From contig NZ_JBEPOO010000001.1 in the NCBI RefSeq assembly GCF_040546815.1, positions 310,001-374,000 of the forward strand: DNA of 64,000 bases, given 5' to 3'. The stretch comes from Devosia sp. 2618. GTDB taxonomy: Bacteria; Pseudomonadota; Alphaproteobacteria; Rhizobiales; Devosiaceae. Both the position numbers and the translations under genes were made by a program. Position 1 is the stretch's first letter. Every line of letters starts with the position of its first letter. This document shows, piece by piece, positions 17,254 to 25,334 of the stretch. The notes under the pieces were generated by a model. That model saw nothing but the letters and a program-made list of their open reading frames with translations. It did not search any database and was not told the DNA's origin.

Positions 17254-18054
17254 ATGGTTTTTGACTTCTTCGGCGCTAAAAAGAAGGTCGTGGTGGCAAT
17301 GGTCCACATCGGGGCTTTGCCTGGCACGCCGCTCTATAACGCCAAAGGCGGTATGCAGGCGCTTATCGATGGCGCTAACGCCGACTTGGAGAAGCTCCAA
17401 GCCGCGGGCGTCGACGCTGTGATGTTCGGAAATGAAAACGATCGACCTTATGTGTTCGATGCTCCGAAGGAAGGTGTGGCGGCTATGACAGCGGTCGTGT
17501 CGGCCGTGAAGCCAAACATCAAAGTTCCGTTCGGCGTGAACTTCCTTTGGGATCCCCAGGCCAGCGTGGCTATCGGTGCTACGACGGGCGCCAGCTTCGT
17601 GCGTGAGATCTTTACCGGCGTGTTCGCATCGGACATGGGTGTGTGGGAGCCGAATGCAGCGCGCGCAGCCCAGCTACGCCGTAATCTTGGTCGCGATGAC
17701 ATGAAGCTGTTCTTCAATATTAACGCTGAATTCGCCCATGCTTTGGATCAGCGGCCGATCGAGATGCGCGCGCGTAGCGCCGTGTTCTCGTCGCTTGCTG
17801 ATGCCATACTGGTATCGGGCCCGCTTACTGGCGAGCCTGCTGATCAGTCCAATCTGCGTAAGGTCGCTGAAGCGCTCACGGACGTACCAATTTTTGCCAA
17901 CACGGGCGTGAACATCGACTCGGTTGCTGACATTTTCACCGTCGCGCAGGGCGTGATTGTTGGCACTCACTTTAAGGTGGATGGTAATACCTGGAAGCCA
18001 GTTGATGGCGATCGCGTGAAGCGGTTCATGGACAAAGTCGAAACGCTGCGATAG
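17254..18054 (+). CDS. BtpA/SgcQ-family protein
   Basis: 266-residue TIM-barrel-type protein of the BtpA/SgcQ family. Characteristic blocks are AMVHIGALPGTPLY at the N-terminus, FGNENDRPY, PFGVNFLWDPQASVAIG, FTGVFASDMG and VIVGTHFKVDG near the C-terminus. Family members occur beside sugar kinases and PTS or ABC genes and are presumed sugar-phosphate or nucleoside-related enzymes; the reaction has not been firmly set. The ATG at 17254 has GGAG 7 bases upstream. It is followed within 70 bases by an FGGY kinase, separated by a hairpin. Confidence 0.85.
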   Translation: MVFDFFGAKKKVVVAMVHIGALPGTPLYNAKGGMQALIDGANADLEKLQAAGVDAVMFGNENDRPYVFDAPKEGVAAMTAVVSAVKPNIKVPFGVNFLWDPQASVAIGATTGASFVREIFTGVFASDMGVWEPNAARAAQLRRNLGRDDMKLFFNINAEFAHALDQRPIEMRARSAVFSSLADAILVSGPLTGEPADQSNLRKVAEALTDVPIFANTGVNIDSVADIFTVAQGVIVGTHFKVDGNTWKPVDGDRVKRFMDKVETLR

Positions 18055-18070
18055 CCGCACAAACATGTGT

Positions 18071-18098
18071 GGGCGGCTCTCAAGCAGTTGAGCCGCCC
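18071..18098 (+). terminator. Hairpin between the BtpA-family gene and kinase gene
   Basis: GGGCGGCTC (18071-18079) pairs with GAGCCGCCC (18090-18098), then AACTTT. It lies 16 bases past the stop of the first gene and just before the kinase ribosome site, so partial termination or mRNA processing between the two genes is plausible. Confidence 0.45.
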
Positions 18099-18123
18099 AA
18101 CTTTACCCGCAGGAGAGCGCGCG

Positions 18124-19617
18124 ATGGCCTTCGTTGTCGGCTTTGATATTGGAACCACGTCAACAATTGGCATCTTAATAGAGCTGCCTAGTCGCGTTGT
18201 CGCTGTGGTCAAGCGCAGTGTTACTCTATCAACTCCACATGCCGCCTGGGCTGAGGAGGACCCTGCGCAGTGGTGGTCTAACCTCTGCGAGATTTCCCGG
18301 GAGCTAATCGCCAGGTCTGGTGTTGGTCCCGGGCAGATCAAAGCCGTTGGAGTCGCGGGCATGTTACCTGCAGTTGTCCTGCTTGATGCGGAAGGCCAAT
18401 TGTTGCGTCCCTCGATCCAGCAAAGTGATGGCCGGGCCGGACAAGAGGTTATCGATCTGAAGGCTGAGGCTGATGAAGTTGCTTTCATTGCCAAGGCCGG
18501 CAATGGCATCAATCAGCAGTTGGTGGGCGCCAAGCTTCGTTGGTTGGAGCGCCACGAGCCTGAGGTTTTCTCGCGCATTCACACGGTGCTCGGCTCCTAT
18601 GACTACATAAACTTCAAGCTTACAGGCGAGCGCTCCATCGACCGAAATTGGGCGCTGGAAGCTGGTTTCGTAAACGTGCAGACTCATGAACTTGATGATG
18701 ATCTCATCAATTTTGCACATATTGGGCGGTGCAATCTTCCTCCCATGCATCGCAGCGAAGAGATAGTTGGGCACATCTCCAAGCAAGCATCAGCTGAAAC
18801 TGGGCTGGCTGTTGGAACGCCGGTGGTCGCTGGGGCGGCGGACCATATCGCTTCCGCGTACGCGGCAGGTGTGACGCGCCCTGGTGACATTCTGTTCAAG
18901 TTCGGTGGGGCGGTTGACGTTCTGGTTTCGACCGACATCGTTGCTCCGGATTCCCGGATGTATCTGGACTACCACCTGGTACCTGGCCTCTACATGCCCA
19001 ATGGATGCATGTCGACGGGCGGCTCCGGGCTGAACTGGTTTGCAGCCAACTTCGCCAGTTCGTTAGCCAGTAGCGACGACCACGACGGTTTGCTCAAAAC
19101 ACTGGACCGACTGGCGGGTAGCGTCGCGCCTGGTAGCGACGGGTTGATATTTTTGCCCTATTTTCTGGGCGAAAAGACTCCCATCCACGATCCCGCACTG
19201 CGGGGTACTCTGACAGGTCTAAGCTTCACTCATGGCGTGGGGCACGTCTGGCGTGCACTGCTTGAGGGGTACGGCTATGCCATCGCGCATCACGTCGAGG
19301 TTTTCACCGAGATGGGCCACTCGGTGACCAATTGCTATGTTTCGGATGGTGGCTCTAGTAGCGACGTCTGGATGCAAATGGTCAGCGATATATTGCAGCG
19401 ACCACTGCAACGGCTGTCCGGCCACCCTGGCTCTTGTTTGGGCGCTGCGTGGATTGCTGCGATTGGAGCCGGCCTTGAAGATGACTGGGGTAAGGTATCG
19501 AGTTTCATCACCAAATCGAAGTCGTTCGAGCCCAATCAGGCCAATGCCGGTATCTACTCGCGCGGATACAATAAGTTCCGCGACCTGGGTCGGCGAATGT
19601 CGGGTTTTGTCGCGTAG
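18124..19617 (+). CDS. FGGY-family carbohydrate kinase
   Basis: 497-residue ATP-dependent sugar or polyol kinase of the xylulokinase/glycerokinase superfamily. N-terminal phosphate loop GFDIGTTSTIGIL, the DGRAGQEV sugar-contact region, GAADHIASAYAAG, and the C-terminal ATP-site block YVSDGGSSSDVWMQM with LSGHPGSCLGAAW. The ATG at 18124 has AGGAG upstream. In context (SDR dehydrogenase, BtpA homologue and a FadR regulator) it probably phosphorylates a ketose formed by the SDR. The substrate cannot be told from the sequence; the family covers xylulose, ribulose, erythritol and others. Confidence 0.9.
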   Translation: MAFVVGFDIGTTSTIGILIELPSRVVAVVKRSVTLSTPHAAWAEEDPAQWWSNLCEISRELIARSGVGPGQIKAVGVAGMLPAVVLLDAEGQLLRPSIQQSDGRAGQEVIDLKAEADEVAFIAKAGNGINQQLVGAKLRWLERHEPEVFSRIHTVLGSYDYINFKLTGERSIDRNWALEAGFVNVQTHELDDDLINFAHIGRCNLPPMHRSEEIVGHISKQASAETGLAVGTPVVAGAADHIASAYAAGVTRPGDILFKFGGAVDVLVSTDIVAPDSRMYLDYHLVPGLYMPNGCMSTGGSGLNWFAANFASSLASSDDHDGLLKTLDRLAGSVAPGSDGLIFLPYFLGEKTPIHDPALRGTLTGLSFTHGVGHVWRALLEGYGYAIAHHVEVFTEMGHSVTNCYVSDGGSSSDVWMQMVSDILQRPLQRLSGHPGSCLGAAWIAAIGAGLEDDWGKVSSFITKSKSFEPNQANAGIYSRGYNKFRDLGRRMSGFVA

Positions 19618-19915
19618 TAGGAAAGCAGCTCTTTGAATTTTGGCATCGTCAGATACAAAGACGATGGTCTCTATTGCTGGGCTTCTGCTGGTGTTGCAAG
19701 GACGATGACCTTGGTGCGTTGCCCGTAATGTATTGTGCCAAACCCCGTCGCGACGTAGTGCATTAGTATTATTAAAGGATGAGCTCTACCCGCTTGCCAT
19801 GTGCTTCTTATGCGGTTCTAATGGATGTACGGGCATTGCTCGGGACGAATAAAGCCACCTAAAACAAAAATAACTATATATTCGTCCTGATGTTTGCTCT
19901 GTATTGGAGGGGACA

Positions 19916-20725
19916 TTGTTACATTCTAACATTTATGAATTTGGATCGTCAAAGGACGGAATGCCGCGTCTGAATATTGATGGGCAGATCAGGTCTACAC
20001 ATGATTTGATAACTAGAGAGATTGCGAAAAGAATCCTAGGCGAAGTGTACGTCGCCGGAGATACGCTGCCGAATGAAGGCGATTTGATTGATGAATTCAG
20101 AGTTTCGCGAACAGCGCTTCGGGAATCTCTTAAAACGCTTGCTGCCAAGGGTTTAGTTGTCGCCAAAACCAAAATTGGCACACGTGTATTGCCATCAGCG
20201 TTCTGGAATTACTTCGACCCGCAAGTATTGTCGTGGCGCCTTGAGCTGGGTGTTGATTCAGAGTTCTTGGTTCGACTTTATGAGGTCAGGCAGGCGCTAG
20301 AGCCTGCGGCCGCGGCGATGGCCGCCGTGCGCCGAACGCCAGAAAATATCGAGCGGATGGAACAGTTTCTGGATCAGATGGACCAGAAACACGCGACACG
20401 GCAGACCTATGCCGAGCCTGATCTGTGGTTCCACCAGGAAATCCTTATGGCGTCGCATAACCCGTTCATCCAAAGCTTTGGTTCGATCATCGAGGCCAGC
20501 ATTCTTTGCGCCTTCGAAATCAGCGCTCCCATTGACTCGCCAGAGCGTCAGGCACTGTCGATCTCGCGTCACAAGCTGATCCTTGACCGCATCAAGGAAA
20601 GAAACGCGGCGGGGGCAAGCGAGGCGATGTCTGATGTCATCGTCGAGGGGATTGGCAACGCACATATCAGCATGGGCAATTCTCCGATCATTGTGTCGCT
20701 GCCGCTTAGTTCGGCCATCCCCTGA
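19916..20725 (+). CDS. FadR-subfamily GntR regulator
   Basis: GntR-type repressor, about 269 residues, with an N-terminal winged helix (EIAKRILGEVYVAGDTLPNE; FRVSRTALRESLKTLAAKGL) and a C-terminal FCD ligand domain (LYEVRQALEPAAAAMAAVRR; FHQEILMASHNPFIQSF). Two starts compete: TTG 19916 right after a strong GGAGGGG, and ATG 19961 after AAGGA. It stands alone between the FGGY kinase and the convergent TRAP genes and could control either; FCD regulators next to TRAP and sugar-acid genes are common. The 300 bases upstream are AT-rich with no gene. Confidence 0.88.
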   Translation: MLHSNIYEFGSSKDGMPRLNIDGQIRSTHDLITREIAKRILGEVYVAGDTLPNEGDLIDEFRVSRTALRESLKTLAAKGLVVAKTKIGTRVLPSAFWNYFDPQVLSWRLELGVDSEFLVRLYEVRQALEPAAAAMAAVRRTPENIERMEQFLDQMDQKHATRQTYAEPDLWFHQEILMASHNPFIQSFGSIIEASILCAFEISAPIDSPERQALSISRHKLILDRIKERNAAGASEAMSDVIVEGIGNAHISMGNSPIIVSLPLSSAIP

Positions 20726-20761
20726 TATGCATCTTCTCTGATCGCTAGCCTGACAATAAAA

Positions 20762-20791
20762 AAAAGCCGCCGTCTGCAGACGGCGGCTTTT
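20762..20791. terminator. Bidirectional intrinsic terminator
   Basis: A perfect palindrome: AAAAGCCGCCGTCTG (20762-20776) followed directly by its complement (20777-20791), flanked by A's on the left and T's on the right. It lies between the convergent FadR-type gene and dctM and would terminate both transcripts. Confidence 0.9.
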
Positions 20792-20808
20792 CAATTTGGG
20801 TGGGCTGC

Positions 20809-22086
20809 CTAGTTGTAGACTAGGTCGCGCAGTAGAAGCGTGATCGGCGGGAAGTAGGTCACAACCAGCAGACACGCGATCATCATGAGGATCATTGGCA
20901 GCAGTCTTGGGACCACTTGGTCGAACGGTATTCGACCAACTGTACATGCAGCGAAAACGTTCACTGCCAGAGGTGGGGTGACCATGCCGATTGCGAGGTT
21001 GATGATCAGGATCATACCGAAGTGGACCGGATCGACGCCCATACTGATGGCCACTGGAGCCAGGATCGGTGCCAACACAAGAACAGCTGAGTTGGTTTCG
21101 AGGATCATGCCGATCAGCAATAGACCAACGTTAAGCATGAGCAGGAAGATCAGTGGGTCGTGGAAGGCATCGCTTAGGAAACGACCAACCTGGGCCGGAA
21201 CACCGGCGCGGGTGATCAGGTAGCTGAAGAGGCCGGCACAGGCGATGATGAACATGATCATCGTTGTGGAGACCACCGACTTGCGCAGGATTTGCGGAAT
21301 GTCGGAGAACTTGATCTCGCGGTAGACCACCATGCCGATCAGCAGCGCCGCGAACACCGCCACAACCGATGCTTCGGTTGGCGTGGTGATACCGCTATAG
21401 ATGCCGCCGAGAATGATGGCGGGCAGGCTGAGTGCGGGCAGGGCAGAAACAAATGCCTTAGACAGCGCCTTTCGGTTGACATTGTCGTTCTGGCCGTAGC
21501 CCTTGATCCGCGTGTAGATCAGGGTGAAACCCAGCATGACACAGCCGATGAACAGGCCTGGTCCGATGGCGGCGATGAACAACTGGCCGATCGAAACCTC
21601 AGCGGCCACACCATAAAGGATCAGTGGAATTGACGGTGGTAGGATGATGCCAAGTTCGGCGGACGTTGCCTGCAGGGCCGCCGCATAGGGGCGGGGATAG
21701 CCGTGCTTGATCAGCGCCGGTATCAAGATGGCGCCCACCGCGAAGGTGGTAGCGATCGATGAGCCCGAAATAGCGGCGAACATCATGCAGGTGAGTACGC
21801 AAGTGGCCGCGAGGCCGCCCTTGAGGCCGCCAACCATGGACTTGGCCAGTTCGACGAGACGCATCGAGATGCCGCCGCGTTCCATGACGTTGCCGGCGAG
21901 AATGAAGAAGGGAATGGCCGCAAGCGGGAATTTGTCAATAGCCGTATAGATCTCTTTGGGCAGGATGAGCATGTTGGTGCCGCTCATCCAGAGGCCGACA
22001 GCCCCAGCCGTACCAATCGATACGGCGACGGGTAGCGAGATCGCAAACCCAACCAGAATGACGATAAGCATTACGATAGACATCAT
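20809..22086 (-). CDS. dctM: TRAP transporter large permease
   Basis: 425-residue DctM-type subunit with about 12 hydrophobic helices, forming the transport channel for a periplasmic-binding-protein-dependent, ion-coupled organic-acid importer. Family blocks: PLAAIPFFILAGNVMERGG, ATCVLTCMMFAAISGSSIAT, PSIPLILYGV, NLAIGMVTPPLAVNVF. Two ATGs in tandem (22086, 22083) follow AGGAG; the second has better spacing. It starts 6 bases after dctQ stops, so the two are one unit. Confidence 0.94.
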   Translation of the reverse strand: MMSIVMLIVILVGFAISLPVAVSIGTAGAVGLWMSGTNMLILPKEIYTAIDKFPLAAIPFFILAGNVMERGGISMRLVELAKSMVGGLKGGLAATCVLTCMMFAAISGSSIATTFAVGAILIPALIKHGYPRPYAAALQATSAELGIILPPSIPLILYGVAAEVSIGQLFIAAIGPGLFIGCVMLGFTLIYTRIKGYGQNDNVNRKALSKAFVSALPALSLPAIILGGIYSGITTPTEASVVAVFAALLIGMVVYREIKFSDIPQILRKSVVSTTMIMFIIACAGLFSYLITRAGVPAQVGRFLSDAFHDPLIFLLMLNVGLLLIGMILETNSAVLVLAPILAPVAISMGVDPVHFGMILIINLAIGMVTPPLAVNVFAACTVGRIPFDQVVPRLLPMILMMIACLLVVTYFPPITLLLRDLVYN

Positions 22087-22092
22087 CGTCTC

Positions 22093-22599
22093 CTAGATGG
22101 TGTTTTCGATTTCGACATCGGTGGAGTCTTTCGGCGGATCGATGTAATTCGCGATGACAGCGAGCGTGCCGAAGAAGCAACCAACGGGGATGCTAAGATA
22201 AGCCCAGAACACTGAGATGAACTCGAGGCCGATGATCGTCTGCGTCGCGCCTCGATTGGCGTAAATCCAGCCCCAGTAGCCGAGGAATAGCAGGAAGCAG
22301 ATGGTGATGACGGCAAGGATTCGACTGTGCAACAGCTGGTACTTTTGCGGCATCAGGCGCCGCATCATGTCGACGGTGATCATGCCGCCCATACGGAACA
22401 CGACGGCTATGCCAAGGAACACCATCCAGTTCAGGCTGATGCGGATGAGTACCTCTGTCCATTCGAAGGGGAATTTGAACAGGAAGCGGGAAAGGACCTG
22501 CAGAAGGCCGAGCGAAGCTGCCAGGGCCAGTAGAGCAGAGGTGATGTACGAGATGACAAGTGAGATATACTTGTCCACCCGGAGAAATTGCGCTCTCAT
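22093..22599 (-). CDS. dctQ: TRAP transporter small permease
   Basis: 168-residue DctQ-type membrane subunit with four hydrophobic helices. The FPFEWTEVLIRISLNWMVFL block in the second helix and the GGMITVDMMRRLMP loop are typical. It associates with DctM. It lies about 130 bases downstream of dctP, with a hairpin in that gap (22687-22709). Confidence 0.9.
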   Translation of the reverse strand: MRAQFLRVDKYISLVISYITSALLALAASLGLLQVLSRFLFKFPFEWTEVLIRISLNWMVFLGIAVVFRMGGMITVDMMRRLMPQKYQLLHSRILAVITICFLLFLGYWGWIYANRGATQTIIGLEFISVFWAYLSIPVGCFFGTLAVIANYIDPPKDSTDVEIENTI

Positions 22600-22686
22600 T
22601 TAGAGAATCTCCAGCAACATAACCGCTAGGGTCGTTGCGCCGACTATGGGGTGGTGTGCGAATACGCCGGGCACCGCACGGCAATA

Positions 22687-22709
22687 GCCGGCGCCCGTAG
22701 GGCACCGGC
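22687..22709 (-). terminator. Hairpin between dctP and dctQ
   Basis: On the minus strand GCCGGTGCCC pairs with GGGCGCCGGC (one G-U pair) around a 3-base loop. No strong T-tract follows. In this position it would stabilise dctP mRNA or partly end transcription, giving more binding protein than permease. Confidence 0.5.
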
Positions 22710-22729
22710 CAGCTCGCGGGAGGGACGTC

Positions 22730-23719
22730 TTACGGCTGGAAGTCGCGAATGCGCGCGATTTCTTCTGCGCCAAAGTCGGCAACGAACTGCTCGTTGGCCT
22801 TGCCGATTGCGGCAATAAAAGCGTCGCGATCGATCTCGGCGACGATCTGCAGGCCTTCTGCGGCCATCGAGCCAATGGCGCTGGCTTCATCGGAGTCAAC
22901 GCGGGCGCGGTTGGCAGCAGCGCCAACCTTAGCGGCGGCAACGAATGCAGCCTGATCTTCTTCAGAGAGGTCGTTGTAGAGCTCGAGGTTCATCAGGAAG
23001 ACGCATGGGGAGAACACGTGGCCGGTCAGGGTCAGGTAGTTCTGCACTTCCTGGAAGTTGTTTGACTCGATCACTGAAAGCGGGTTTTCCTGACCGTCGA
23101 CAACGCCCTGCTGCAGTGCAGCAAACACCTCTGTGAAAGCCATTGGCGTTGGCAGGATGCCGAACTCGCGATAGGCGGCGATGTGGACCGAGTTCTCCAT
23201 CGTGCGCATCTTGAGGCCGTTCAGATCGGCAGGCGCCACGATTGGACGCACGTTGTTGGTCATGTGGCGGAAGCCGTTATCGGCCCATGCCAGACCCTTG
23301 ATGCCGTGTGGTTCGAAGCGGGCGAGCAGTTCGTCGCCGATTTCGCTGTCGAGCAGGCCACGCGCGTGGGCGTAGTCGCGGAAGAGATAGGGAATATCGA
23401 GCACGCGCAGCTCTGGCACGAAGTTCGGCACTGGGCCGGTCGAGGTAAAGGTCAGCTCGAGGGTGCCGAGCTGGACGCCTTCGATTGACTCACGTTCCGC
23501 GCCAAGTGAGCCTGCGTAGAAGGTCTCAACGTCAAAGCGCCCTTCGGTGAGGCGTTCGAGTTCCGCTGCAAAAGCGTCGATTGCCACGCCGTGGTGCCCG
23601 TTCTGGGGCATCGACACGTTGATACGAACGGTTTGCTGGGCCAGGGCGGCGGTGCTCATGAGCATGACACCTACAGCCGCCAGGCCGGCTGTTTTGGCAA
23701 GATTCCAGACTATAGACAT
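22730..23719 (-). CDS. dctP: TRAP transporter substrate-binding protein
   Basis: 329-residue periplasmic binding protein. Sec leader MSIVWNLAKTAGLAAVGVML ending near AALAQQ, then the DctP-type blocks VRINVSMPQNGHHGVAIDAF, FYAGSLGAERESIEGVQLG, the Arg-containing LKMRTMENSVHIAAYREFG and QQGVVDGQENPLSVIES. The conserved Arg in the LKMR segment would bind the substrate carboxylate. The ATG at 23719 has GGAGG 7 bases upstream. Likely ligand is a sugar acid, given the glycerate-pathway genes nearby. Confidence 0.93.
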   Translation of the reverse strand: MSIVWNLAKTAGLAAVGVMLMSTAALAQQTVRINVSMPQNGHHGVAIDAFAAELERLTEGRFDVETFYAGSLGAERESIEGVQLGTLELTFTSTGPVPNFVPELRVLDIPYLFRDYAHARGLLDSEIGDELLARFEPHGIKGLAWADNGFRHMTNNVRPIVAPADLNGLKMRTMENSVHIAAYREFGILPTPMAFTEVFAALQQGVVDGQENPLSVIESNNFQEVQNYLTLTGHVFSPCVFLMNLELYNDLSEEDQAAFVAAAKVGAAANRARVDSDEASAIGSMAAEGLQIVAEIDRDAFIAAIGKANEQFVADFGAEEIARIRDFQP

Positions 23720-23821
23720 TGATTTTCCTCCATTTGGGTCGTTCCCGCATTCGGGCGGCGGGCGTGGAGTCAATGCACACCAGAAGCGTTGAAGATTCAA
23801 GCAAAACAGAAGTAAATCTGA

Positions 23822-23836
23822 TTAATAGTATTATAG
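23822..23836. promoter_or_regulatory. TTAATAGTATTATAG element, copy A
   Basis: A 15-base sequence upstream of dctP (minus) and the ABM-domain gene (plus) that is repeated exactly at 32491-32505 upstream of the PQQ module. Its core TAATA-G-TATTA is a near palindrome. Probably a regulator site or core promoter element; inferred. Confidence 0.35.
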
Positions 23837-23919
23837 CTTGATAGCATTACGACAGAATAATTGCATTGATGTTTGACATGCGCTGAGGTGCGCGTTAGCC
23901 ATTTGTCAGTTCTACAGTA

Positions 23920-24234
23920 ATGTATGGTGCTGATGTGGTTATAATGACTGTTGAATACTTTGTTCGCCCTGGTCGGGTAGGTGAAGTATTGGACGCGCTT
24001 ACAGAGATGAGCGGCGCTATGCGTGCAGATGAACCGGGTTGTGTCGGCTATGAGGTCTTGCGTTCTACCGATGCAGAAGACCGCTTGCTGCTGATCGAAA
24101 CGTATGTCGACCAGGCGGCATTGGCCGCACATCGTGAGACCCCCCATTTTAAGGCAATTCTCGAAAAGCGGGTGATCCCGCTTCTTGAGGACCGTGTCCG
24201 GCACCACTACAGCCCGGCACTTTCACTTCGCTAG
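23920..24234 (+). CDS. Antibiotic-biosynthesis-monooxygenase (ABM) domain protein
   Basis: Small cytoplasmic protein (104 residues, or 96 from the ATG at 23944) with an ABM/YgiN-like ferredoxin-fold: VEYFVRPGRVGEVLDALTEM, EPGCVGYEVLRS, DRLLLIETYVDQAALAAHRE and a final TPHFKAILE. Family members are cofactor-free quinol or aromatic monooxygenases, or simply stress-related dimers. Neither start has a good ribosome site. It is divergent from dctP and about 100 bases before the aldolase-like gene; its role in sugar-acid use is unclear. Confidence 0.8.
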   Translation: MYGADVVIMTVEYFVRPGRVGEVLDALTEMSGAMRADEPGCVGYEVLRSTDAEDRLLLIETYVDQAALAAHRETPHFKAILEKRVIPLLEDRVRHHYSPALSLR

Positions 24235-24341
24235 TGAGTCAAATCACGACGAAATCAAAGAGTTTGCGCAAGTGGGCGGCGCGACTTCAATAAAACGCGC
24301 CCACGTTTCGCCAGAACTTGGCGTGGAGGAAGGAAAACGAA

Positions 24342-25217
24342 ATGAAGAGTATCTTGAAGCAAGTGGTGGCAGTATCGATGCTGTCTGCTTTGGCAATGCC
24401 CGTGATGGCGCAGGATGCGTTCAAGGCCGCTGACTTTGAGTATGGTCCGCGTGACGTTGTCGAAGGCGAAATGCCGATCTGGAACACCGCCAAGCAGAAG
24501 ATCCTGGCTGGCGACGATCTAGTTGGTGTGACTATCGAAGCGACCGATCCGCGTACCTATTGCGCTGCCGCAAATGCCGGCTACGACTTTACCTGGGTTG
24601 AAATGCAGCACCAGGCGACCAGCTGGGAATCGGTTGCCCGTATGTATGCGTCTTGCCCCAAGGCCACCGCAGCACATGGCGCTCGCCTGCCATATGTCGA
24701 TGAGCATCAGGTGCAGCAGGCACTCGACTCCGGCGCCACGGTTCTCGTGTTCCCGACGATCGACACCGAAGAAGAAGCCCGCATGGCCGTTCAGTGGTCC
24801 AAGTTCCCTCCTTTTGGCCTGCACAGCCAGGGCGGCGGGCAGCGCTGGGGCATGTATGCTGACGTTCCAGGTGGCTATCGCCCAACGGCCAATGCGAACA
24901 CCGTTGTCATCCTGATGATCGAAACGCTGGAAGGCGTCGAGAACATCGATGCCATCGCTAAGGTCGAAGGGATCGACGCCCTGTTCATCGCCTCGGGCGA
25001 TCTGGGCAACTTCTCGGGTTACAAGCAGGGTGAGCCACAGTACGAAGATCTGGTCGACCGGATCACTGCGGCCGCCAACGCCAACGACATTCCTCTTTGC
25101 GGCCCACTCGCATGGCGTGCCGACCGCGAAGGCTTCTCCTGCTTCCAGGCTGGTAGCGAAGCAAGCCTGATCCGTCGCGGTTTCGCATCGGAAGCTGAAG
25201 CCACCGCACGCAAGTAA
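24342..25217 (+). CDS. HpcH/HpaI aldolase-family protein with signal peptide
   Basis: 291-residue homologue of class II HpcH/HpaI aldolases, which cleave 2-keto-3-deoxy acids to pyruvate plus an aldehyde. It begins with a clear Sec leader (MKSILKQVVAVSMLSALAMP ending VMAQ), so it should be periplasmic, unlike cytoplasmic relatives. Fold blocks kept: VEMQHQ with the conserved His, AARLP-type Arg (HGARLPYVD), VLVFPTIDTEEEARMAV, MIETLEGVENIDAIAKVEGI and SGDLGNFSG. The usual Gln-x-Glu metal/substrate pair reads Met-Ile-Glu here, so the active site is altered. Strong ribosome site (GGAGGAAGG). It could be a binding protein or a modified lyase. Confidence 0.85.
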   Translation: MKSILKQVVAVSMLSALAMPVMAQDAFKAADFEYGPRDVVEGEMPIWNTAKQKILAGDDLVGVTIEATDPRTYCAAANAGYDFTWVEMQHQATSWESVARMYASCPKATAAHGARLPYVDEHQVQQALDSGATVLVFPTIDTEEEARMAVQWSKFPPFGLHSQGGGQRWGMYADVPGGYRPTANANTVVILMIETLEGVENIDAIAKVEGIDALFIASGDLGNFSGYKQGEPQYEDLVDRITAAANANDIPLCGPLAWRADREGFSCFQAGSEASLIRRGFASEAEATARK

Positions 25218-25224
25218 GCATAGC

Positions 25225-25250
25225 GAGAGGGCGCCTCGCAGCGCCCTCTC
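25225..25250 (+). terminator. Hairpin after the aldolase-like gene
   Basis: GAGAGGGCGC (25225-25234) and GCGCCCTCTC (25241-25250) flank a 6-base loop, 8 bases after the stop. No T-run follows, so partial termination or 3'-end protection is likely. Confidence 0.5.
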
Positions 25251-25334
25251 AACCTTTAGAAAAATGCTGATGCGGATCGCCGTTGCATTCTGACCAGGCC
25301 AGCCCGGTCAGGCGAGATTTTGAGGAGTATTGTT

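Noticed and set aside
23797..24207. 136-residue minus-strand frame upstream of dctP
   Set aside because: Overlaps the ABM-domain gene antisense and has no motif; the AT-rich part is the dctP promoter region.
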